Source: Trichobilharzia szidati (taxonomy: Eukaryota > Platyhelminthes > Trematoda > Strigeidida > Schistosomatidae). From it: DNA of 64,000 bases. Each line of letters begins with the position of its first letter. The stretch's first letter is position 1. The stretch covers positions 28,528,977 to 28,592,976 of the forward strand of contig OX235271.1 in assembly GCA_944472155.2 (NCBI GenBank), written 5' to 3'. Shown in pieces: positions 43,801 to 54,700 of the stretch. The notes under the pieces are model-generated. The model was not told where the DNA came from, did not search any database, and saw nothing but the letters and a program-made list of their open reading frames with translations. The position numbers were made by a program, and so were the translations under genes.

Positions 43801-46800
43801 TCCAAGAACAATGATCATTTGGGTGAGCACATTCAAAATTCAGAGGGTTTTTAATTAGATACTAACTATTCGTGACTATTACTTCACAGAGAAGGCAGAA
43901 ACTGAAATCGTTTATGATAAAAAGCTGAGTTTTATGATCCGTGCCGCGTTAACCGGTGTTATTGCTGGATCTATTGCTCAATTCTTAGCCAGTCCAATTG
44001 ATCTTATTAAGGTGAATTACAATTTTTCAAAAACTTTTTTTTCGATCAAAATAAATGCATGTTCGTTCAGTGGCAGGTTTGGATTCGATTCCCGACCGAC
44101 GCGCTCCTTAATCTTGACTAGGCAGTAGTAGGTGTAGAAGAGGAGAAAGGTCGGGCGTGGAGCTAGAAACGCCACCTCGTAAAAAAAGCATCACCACAGT
44201 GGCGAGTATCTCTCCTCATGCCAAACTTGTTGGACTGCACTGATCACGGCTTCCTACTAGAACTTCAGGCAATTTCACCCTGTGGTCAGCCACTAGTGAT
44301 CAGCAAATTAAACATGAAATCTATCGAGTCCTTGCAAGCCAACACTTGAAAATTAACACTTAACTATTTTTATAATTCTTTTGTTGATTATTACCTCAAG
44401 AGGGTGTTGCTGTCTTTCGCTATCCATACACAGTTATATCTCCTCCTCTGTTCATATGTGTAGTCAAAAAGGGAAATATCAGTATCTTGAAGAATAAATC
44501 ACTGTTGAATAATAACTGTGAGATAGGCTTGGTCACGAACTACAATCAGTAAGGGAGCACTCGACTATTTTTTTGTCCTAGTATGGGACTCTTCATAAGC
44601 ACACACCCATGACGAAAACTAAGGACTAAGTCTATGACCTTGCGAGTCACAAGGCGAGTCAATGGATGGGGAATAAATACCTCTGTCAATCTACGATACA
44701 GCCAGATTGTCATCTAATGTCATCAGGAAGTATCTGATCTGACATGCGAGTTGGTGGAACTACAGTAAGTCCATCCTGTCTTCAGTTAAGGTGATATGAT
44801 AATGACCAGTAAATTGGACTGAACACCTCATCAGTAAATAAATGATACTATATCATTGTGTAGCGTCGGTGGCATAGCGGTTAGGACGCTCGCCGACCAT
44901 GCACATGGTCCGGGGTTCGATTCCCGGCCGACGCACTCCTTTACCTTGCTGAGCCAGAAATAATGCTGGTGAAGAGGGAAGGTTGGGAATGAGGCTAGCA
45001 ACCCCATTCTGTAAAACAAACACTACTACAGAAACTTCAAGCCACTAGCTTGAAGTCCTATGTTCCACTGGGGAATGTGAAGGAAAAAATATCATTGTGT
45101 AGTATGTCAAATAAAAAATTATTCTATTTTGGACTAATCTTCACTTCTGTGAAGGACTTAAAGTCGTCGTAACTCTCACTGTCTGGAACTTTATCTTTGC
45201 ACATCTACTTTTGTCTTTTTTTAGTGGTAAAGATCATTTCATTTAGCTGGATTTATTATCTGATATTCGCTGTTTACAATTTTATTTTATAATTTAGGTT
45301 CGTTTACAAACAGAACGCAGATGGTTATCAGAAATTCATGTCAGTGGTGATAAGTCTGTTAATCCTTCTGCAATACCTACAAATCAACAGTAAGTGATTT
45401 TGAATATTAGAATTTCATTATCATTGTTATACTGCATATTTCTAAAAAAACAACAAGCAGTTCAGAGAAGAGGTCTTTTTTTCAACAATTTCTAGATGGT
45501 AAGAACCAATGGCTTGAAACTGTTAGTGATATGACTGAACATCATTCTCAATGACGTAGATACATTCAGTCCTTGTAGTCTCTCAGATCCATTAAACCCT
45601 CACTTTTTTCCCATGTCATTGTTCTTTCTCCTGAAAATTTATGTTCGTTATAGTTCTTTTCAAGTCGTGTACTATATGGAGTGTGGCAAGTTGAACTGCT
45701 GGACTTTACTGGAAACTTCTATGTTGAAAACTTGCTCAGTCAGTTGCCTACAGAACTAGACTACATCGATTCCTAGCTTAGAGATAGGCAGTGAAGTGGA
45801 AGAGCGTGTTGACCATGTCACTCATTTGGGAATTTACATCAACCCCAGTTGGTTTATCACTGACGAAATCTCATCACAGATACAGAAGGTTCATTTGACA
45901 TGTACCGACTTACGCCATCTCTGGCATAGACGTGGTATCCAACTGGCTGTCGATGAAAGGACGTGTGTACTGCTCAGCAGTTTTCTCTCTCCTCCATTAT
46001 GGCTGTGAGTGAGACATAGCTATTGAAAGTGGAAAAAATGAAAAGGCTGGTCAGCTGTCTTTGATCATAGGTGCCTGCGTTATATCTCCCATGTTAGGTA
46101 GCATAATAGGGTGAATAACATTGAGGTTAGGCTTCGGTCGAGTGCTAGGTAGGTGGGAGGGGAAATCAATCGACGACGTTGTGAAACAGCTGCACCGATT
46201 GAGTGAGATAGTTAGGACATGTGTTACGCATGCCTCCTAGCCATCGCCTTCCTCGATGGACAGTGTTAACTGACACAGGATAGATGAAGTTGGGAAAGAG
46301 CTAGTGGTGGCCAAACCAAAACATAGCCTTATCAGTCAGTGAAATCCACAACAGTTAGTTCAAGCTAGCCAGCCACATCAAGAGGTGCAGACTTCCTGGT
46401 TGTGATCATCGGGAGCTGGAGACCGTTGGTGATATAGCTCAAAATCATTCTCACTGGTGCAGATACATTCACTCCTTGTGACTTATAATATCCAGTAAAA
46501 CTCTATTGTTCTTCCCTATCACTCTTCTTCTAGCCTCACACTTCTGTCTATTATCTCTCTCTTTACTCTCTTCTCTTGCTTTGTGTGTGCTACATGGAGT
46601 GTGGCAAATCGAACTGCTACACATCTGTGCAAAGTTCTATGTTAAAACCAGTAAGTCAGTCGTTTCACTATCTTAAGCCTTGCGAATGAATTTATGTACA
46701 ATTCTTTTATTTTATTAGGATAGTACCGAAATAGATGAGTAGTCATCAGTGCAGTTGCTAACATTAATCAGTATATATGTGTTTATATACATATATTATT

Positions 46801-48719
46801 ATTGTTCCCTTGGGTTCCTAGTGGAACATAGGGCTTCAACTGCACGCCTCCACTTGCTTCTTTCTTCTTCAATTGCATCCATGTTAGTCTATACTGTTTC
46901 AACTCTTCTTCACACGATCTCCTCCATGTCACCCTTGGACGTCCCACTCGCTGCTTCCCTTTCGGGCTCCACTCGAGCACTGGCCTGACACGCGATGCCA
47001 CCCAGCGGGTGGCCTCCTCAGCGAGTGTCCAATCCATCTCCACTTTCTCCTGCATATTTGTTGAGCGATTGGTTCTTGTTTTGTTTGTTTGTTCCCATAG
47101 CTTCTTGTTGGTTCTTGTTCTTTCCGGCCATCTGATCTTCAGTAGTATAGAACGAAGACAGTTGTTGATAAAGGTCTGCAACAGGCTGTTGGAAATATTC
47201 TTTGTGACCCGCCAAGTTTCTGATCCGTATAGAAGAAGTGACTTGACGTTTGTATTGAAAATCCGAATTTTGTTGTTGATGCTGAGTTGAGTGACGAAGA
47301 TTTCCAGATTGGTTTCAGGTTGATGAATGTGTTTCTCGCCTTCCTGATTCTCGATTCGACATCGTCGTCCGTTCCTCCTGTAGTTGAGACAATGCTCCCT
47401 AGATAAGTGAATGAAGTAACTTCTTTCAAATCCCTCCCGTTGATGGTGATTGCCACTGGATGTTGCTGCTGTTGTTGGTTGGTTATTTTCATGACCTCCG
47501 TTTTGTCTATGTTCACCTGGAGTCCTGTCTTTGCTGCTTCTTCGACGAGTTTGTCGGTTTTCGCTTGTAAGTCTTCGATTTTGTGTGACATCAAACATAA
47601 GTCATCCGCGTAATCCAGGTCTTCTAGGTTCTTCACGTCGGTCCAGGATATCCCTCTCTTCTCGTTTCCCATTGTTTGACGCATAATCCAGTCCACCACA
47701 ATTAGGAATATCATTGGTGATAATAAGCACCCTTGTCTGACTCCTGCGTTTACTCCAAACGCTTCACTGAATTTTTCCGTTGTGGATCACTTGACATGTG
47801 CCGTTGTCGTATAGCTGTTGAATAAGGTTGATGAATATTTGGGGTATGCCGTGGTACTCGAGTAGTTTCCAAATTACTTCGCGGTCAGCGCTGTCGAAGG
47901 TCTTCTCAAAGTCTATGAAGGAAGTTGAGGTAGAGGTTTGATTGCCATTCCATGCTTTGTTCGATGATGATGCGTGGAGTTGCAATTTGGTCAGAACATG
48001 ATTTCTTTTCCTGAATCCAGCTTGTTCTGGTCGGAGTTCTGTAACCAGTGCGTCCTTTATTCTCTCCAGGATGATGCGACTCAGGATTTTACTTGGCGTC
48101 GACAGGAGCATGATTCCTCGCCAGTTTTTGCAGGGTCCTAAGTCGCCTTTCTTTGGTAATTTCACGAGGTAACCTTTCCTCCAGTCAGTAGGCACCTGTC
48201 CTTCTTTCCAGATCTTTTGCAATAATGGAGTCAGCATATCTTCTGTCGTTTCTGGGTCCGCTTTCAGAAGCTTGATTGCATCCATGACTTCAGCTTTCGT
48301 TGGAGGATTGGTGTCAACTTGCAGTTTTGTACGTGCTGTTGTTGGTATTTCTGGACGGGTTGTAGGTGGTGGTCGGTTCAAGAGTCCTTTGAAGTGGTCC
48401 GCCCATTGTTTAATCTGTCTTTGAGTTGAACTCAGCGTCTCCTTCTCTTGTCCGTCTTTGCATTGAATCATTTTCTCTTTCATCATTCTCCTCTCCCCTA
48501 TTAGCTTCCAAGTGTCCGTTGAGAGCCATTCCTTGTCGTGTTTCTTCTTTCTTCCTAAAACCGTTGAACACGTTTCGTTGAAAATCACCTTCAGAGAGTT
48601 CCAATGGTCTTCCACGCATGATTCCTCAGTGATGCCGCGTAGTGTTTCCTGCTTTGCTCTGACAGTTGCAGTGAAAGTGTCCTTTGTGGTTTTGTCCTTC
48701 AGTTTTTGCGTGTTGAACT

Positions 48720-48768
<49 letters not shown>

Positions 48769-51700
48769 GAGAAGTTGAATAAGGATGATAGAATTACATA
48801 GTAAGGTGAATTATCTGATGAGTTGTAGTCAAGTTGCAAATTAAAACAAAGAAAATATCATACTATGAAAGAATTCGAAACAACGGAAAAGTTAGAAAAG
48901 TTCACAGCCTAAGTAGTTGAAGGATTCCACTTCGTACGCAGAGCTTCGGCTTCTCCTTCTGTATGGTTAGAACTTCAGCAATTCAAAAAAGGAGAATGAG
49001 TATTCTTTTTGGGTGTGACCGCTCTCTACTTTTTGGATTACTTTGACATGGTGTTTAACCACCGCACTCCTTATAAAGCCGCTGCTACCTCTGTGCAACG
49101 ATGTGGGATTGTGTTTTGAACCCTATTCGATAGAATGCTCATCGAAAGACCAATATACCTAGCTATTTAAGAGCAGTCGCACTTATATGTGCACATAAAA
49201 ATGGTCAAATGCAAAATCTTGTCTTTCATACTTCTATAAACCCCAATAGTCAACTGAATGACACTACTCTTAGTGTTGTCGCAAAGAACGTTCTTCTCAA
49301 GCAATTACCAAAAGTTAAATAACCCTTGAATTCAAGATTCGTTTAGAACTTATTCTTTTGGCATAGAGAACGTCTCATGTTTTTTAATTTTTCACCTCAG
49401 CCTTACTATCTCCTGTTTAATGCATGCTATCTTTGTATTAACTACTCACCAAACACTTTTTACAATCTTCAACTGAATTGTCGATTCTCCTTCCCCATAT
49501 TGCATGCATCTTATTATTATTTATTATTATTATTGTATCCTTTAATTCCTACAGGAACATAGGGCTTCAGCCGTGCGTCTCCATTGCGTTCGGTTCTCTG
49601 CTAGAGTCTTCACCTGCCTCCAAGTCTGCCCACACGTTTTCATCTCCTCTTCACATGACCTCCTCCAAGTCACCCTCACCCTTGCACTGACAACCAACTC
49701 GCCGCTTCCCTTTCGGGTTCCACTCGAGCAATGGCTTGTGTAGTGATGTCACTTGATGGTTTGTTTCCTCAGAGTATGACCAGCCAATCCATCTCCATTT
49801 CTTCCTGCGTATTTGTTTCACAATCGGTTCCTACTGAGTTGGTTCGCTCATTGCCAGAGATCCCACCCTGTTGCTGATCTTTTCTGGCCGGCTGGCCATC
49901 TGATCTTGAGCGAGGTATTGAGCGAAGACAACTGTTAATGAAGGTCTGTAGTTTGTTTGAGATGCTCTTTATGACGCGCCTAGCATGCATCTATTATATG
50001 ATTAATCACCACGGTCATCGTTATCTTGCATTTCACTTTATTTTGTCATTGGATTCAGCTTAGGGTGTCTTTAATACAAATACTATATATATTTTGTTAT
50101 CCTATAACTAATCTGTTATTCTACATAAAAAAGTGACTAATATTGCAAAGATAACAAATGTTATTTTGTTGTCAGATGGCTGGAGGCGATCAGCAGGAAT
50201 CCCTACCTGGCCTAGGTTTCATGTTTGCTGACAATGGTTATCAAGCTGTATGTGTAATCTTGAGTAAATTCGTATCTCTTGTGAGATCCTGACCGGCGTC
50301 ATCCAGTGCTGCAGCCAAAGATGTTACCACTGTACTATTCAGGCTTGCGACTGATCTCCTGTAGAACTGTATTGGATACGTTATAACTGGATACTAAGTA
50401 GTAACTGTTGGCATGCATCTGGTCCTTGGTGTCGGTGCAGACTGAGTTTCTATCAGTCAATTTATTTTATTCTATCATTGTAGGAACCTGAAGAGAATTT
50501 TTTGGAAAGAATATTCTTCGTTCAGATCGACTTTTAAGTATGAAGTACTGCGGAATTATTTTCTTGTAGAGATAGCTTGTTATTATTCTATTGAATATTA
50601 GTGCATACAGTGAATTACCCCCACCCCGCTTTATTTACCCCTCTATTACAGGCGATTAAGTTTTATACGTACAACTAGACAGCTTATTTCTGAAGGCGGA
50701 ATTCTGGGATTATGGCGTGGTGGCTTACCGAATGTACAACGTGCAGCACTTGTAAATATGGGTGAATTGACAACTTATGATACAGCTAAACGTTGGTTTG
50801 CTGTACGATTTCGTCTTGAGGTAGGTTGTAGACTGCATTTATTTCTGATTTTCACTAATAAAAAAAAGATTGTTAGAGATGTTAACGAGCTACAATTCAG
50901 TGGTCTTAGTACTTCAAGCGTTTAAAGCTTCTTTTTTATGTATTGAGACTTAGTTAGCTAAATGATATCAGTGCCTGTCGCATGATAGCTTTCATGGGTC
51001 AACAGTTGGCTGCACAAACTAAATAATAATAGCTCTATGCTGAACAACTAATATGTCGATGATTCACTGGTTGAATACTAGTCAGATACATGGGTTTCCG
51101 AGTTCTATTCTCGACCGATGTGCTCCTAAACTCGGTAATACTCCTGAAAAGAAGGGGGGGGGGTTGCGTATAGGGCCAGAAACTCCACTCCGTAAAAACC
51201 AGACAACCGCACTACAAAGCTAGAAGCGGTATGTTCCACTCGGGGAACGTAAGCGATGGAGGAATATACTATGCTGGATAACACACTTAAACGCAGTACA
51301 ATCTTTCAAGGAAGTAGTAATTGATAGTAGGTCATTTGACGCTGTGAATCTTATTCGATCTAAATCATGTTCCAACCTGCCACTCTACACCTTATAATAT
51401 TGTGGTTATTATTACTGTTATTAAACTGAGAAATTTCGCCATACTATAAAGCCGCTGGTGGTTAGTCTGAGCTCTGTAAAAAGAAATTTAACATGCCTAA
51501 TTGAAATGTTTTCTTATTTTGTTTGATATTTATTATTTTATCTCCACAGAAAATCTCACCTGCCACAACAACTATTAAGTGATACTAATAGGTCAGTCAG
51601 TTGTAGTTGAAATTCTTGTCCCAACTGGCCCAGTGTGAAATGTTCATTTAAAAGAAAAGGCGTTCAGTGAAGAGTAACTCTCTTAAGTGATATCATTTTT

Positions 51701-54700
51701 CCAATGGTTCCCTAACCAATGTCAGCTCATAATGAAATCCTGTAACCAATCAACCAAATCCCTGCAAACCAATACTTGAATATCAATGAGATGCTCACTG
51801 GCGACTGGCCCTATTCAGGTAGGTAGTTACCTGGGGTTCCAGTGGGAAGTCGTGACCAGTAGGGGCAGCAGGTCGGGTGTGAGGACAAATACTAACCGAT
51901 GTCATTAGCTAGCGGTTGCGCTATATCGTGAATTGGCAGAAGCTAGAATTCATGGGCCATTGGATCGGGTCCCAGTGGTTTAATGGTATACGAGCTCGCC
52001 TTGTAACCAGAAGGTCGTGGGTTCGAACCCGGGTGGGTGTGTACTGATGAAGAGTCCCAAACTAGGACGAAACAGCTATCCAGTACTCCCAGGTTTTCCA
52101 ATGAATCTCCAACCAATGTCAGCTCATGATGAAATCCTGTAACCAATCAACCAAATCCCTACAAACCAATAGTTGGATATCATTTTTTTTGGCAACATAA
52201 GAAATATTCCCAAGGATGCGCACCATTAGGATTGTTCAGTTCAGAGCAGATGTGCATAAGTGATGACACCATGTGTTTGGTGTGTGATATGGTACTATCG
52301 AAATGAAGAGTGATTCCAAAGTACCGTCCTTCAGTTTGAATAACTGACTGACTGTGTACAGTTCGATGATGTTCGGATCTGTACACACAGAGTCAAATCG
52401 CATACCCATTTTTACGGCACTCATGAATCAATGTGTCATATGGATTTTGTCTGTTTATTTGCTTTCCAATCAAATACACAAACACTTACTTGAAAAAACC
52501 TCCCACATCATTCCGATTCTATTGACTATTATTATCCAGATGGGAAATTGACTAATTGCACTTTAATATTGTTGTCTATATATGTGTACTACTTACAAAT
52601 CTTATCAGTAGCACGCTCCACACCATCATAGGGTAAGTCGTTCAAACTGTGTTCAGGATTCTGTGGGTGAAATTGTGCTGCTGGTGAGTAGGAGGGATGT
52701 AATAAAAGCAAGCTATTCCCATCAGATGACCAGCAAGCCAGTTATATGCTACCTCTCCACTTTGGAGAGGGGGGGATAAGGAAAGGTCGACCCGAAAAAT
52801 TGTATGTCCCGACTTATCTTTTAGCGACCCATCTTGATACGGACACAACTCCGACAGCTTGTCCTTCAAAAGCGTTGTGTATTTTAGTGGCCTGAAGCAG
52901 TTTTTCCCTGAGCTGTTCGGTCAAGCAATACTAGTTGTTCTTTTGTTTTATATACTCAAAAAAGAAATCAGTCTCTACTCTGCAGACAGCTTAAGAAGTA
53001 ACGATCGCTCACAGACTTCCATAAGCCGACAAAACTCACCTAATTATCACCCACCTTCTATAAATAATAAATTCATTGAAGAACTCTTTTTTGAAGGTGA
53101 TTTTCTTCATATATTTCTAATCTGTTTTAAATTTTTTTCCCTGCAGGATGGTCCATTTCTCCACTTTTGTGCATCACTTACCTCAGGGTTTGTATCTGCA
53201 GTTCTTGGCACACCAGCTGATATGATTAAAACACGCATAATGAATCAACGTTTATCGTCACCGTCGTCATCACCATCGCCTTCAAATAATCATAGTGGTC
53301 TATTGTATAAAGGTGTTATTGATTGTTTTTGTAAAGTAGTCAAGAATGAAGGCTTTCTGGCCTTGTATAAAGGCTTCTTTCTAATATGGGCTCGTATGGT
53401 AAGATGATCGTTGGTCAAATTTTGTTTTATTTTTATTTTTTCATTCTTGGCGTTTCGAGTGAGACACTGCATGTTACGTGAAGTGGTGGAGCACGTTGAC
53501 CGCTTCACTTACTTGGGAAGTACCATCAGCCCCAACGGGTTGATCTCCGACGAAATCTCAGCACGAATACAGAGGGCTAATTTCACATATGCCAGTTTAC
53601 GCCGTCTCTGGTATAGACGTGATATCCTACTATCGACCAAACGGCGTGTGTACTCCTCATCAGTCCGCTCCGTCCTCCTTTATGGCTGTGAGCGAGACCT
53701 GGCCATTGAGAGTGGAAGACATGAAAAGATTAGCTGTCTTCGATCAAAGGTGTCTGCGTTCTATCTCCCATGTGAAGTGGTATAATAAGGTGAGCAATAT
53801 TGAGGTTAGGCTTCAGTCGAGCGCTAGGTAAGGAGGGAGGGGAAATCAATCGACGAGACTGTGAAATTACATCGACTGAGATGGTTAGGACATGTGTTAC
53901 GTATGTCTAGTCATCGCCTTCCTCGACCAACGGGCAATGTTAGCTGATATAGGGTCAGGCTGGAAAAGAGCTAGCGGCGGTCAAACGAAAACATGGCACC
54001 TGTCAATGAAATCTACAACAGTTAGTTTAAGCCAGACACGTAGGAAGGTATAGACTTCCTGACTGGTTGGAGTCCTCGAGACGGTAAACATCAATGGCTT
54101 GAGACAATTGGTGACATGGCTCAAAATCGTTCTTAGTGGCTGGTGCAGATACATCCACTCCTTGTGACTTATGATTTCCAATGAAACTGTTTTGTTCTTC
54201 GTTATTACTATACCTTTGTCTCACACCTCTGTTTACTGTCTATACTATGCATTCCTCCTACTTTCTTCTCTTCCTTTGTGTGCTACATGGAGTGTGGTGA
54301 CTTGAACTACCGCACATATGTGCAGAGTTCTATGTCGAAAACTGACAGACTGCATGGCAGGCCTTGAAGTTTCAGTGATGATGGTCTTTTCCTTTTACTA
54401 GTCTCATGTCCATCCTTACCTCTTCTCCCTGGCTCACTACATAAGCTACGCGAGGTTTTAAAGTGCGCTGACTGCGAGTTGAACATGGATATCCTGCATG
54501 ACTGGCAAGCATTTTACTATTGAACCACCGACGCTACTTTTCTATGATATGTCATAATTTTTGTTTCGAGTTTTAATGGCTTGTTCATCTTACCGGTGTG
54601 TGTGTTATACATGCACGAAAAAGAACAAATTTACAGTAAAAACTGGTTGATTTTAAAGAAAGATACGTTTCATTCAGTTGATTCCCCTGATAAATTTCAA

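Noticed and set aside
44862..44936. A functional tRNA gene
   Set aside because: The acceptor stem is perfect, but the anticodon arm is three bases short and the T loop has eight bases, and the sequence continues into a SINE body with other copies in the window.
52859..53146. An upstream extension of UCP4 exon 7 with a membrane-like Leu/Ile/Phe stretch
   Set aside because: The open frame runs through a good acceptor at 53145-53146 into the intron. Carrier homology begins exactly after the acceptor and joins exon 6 in phase.
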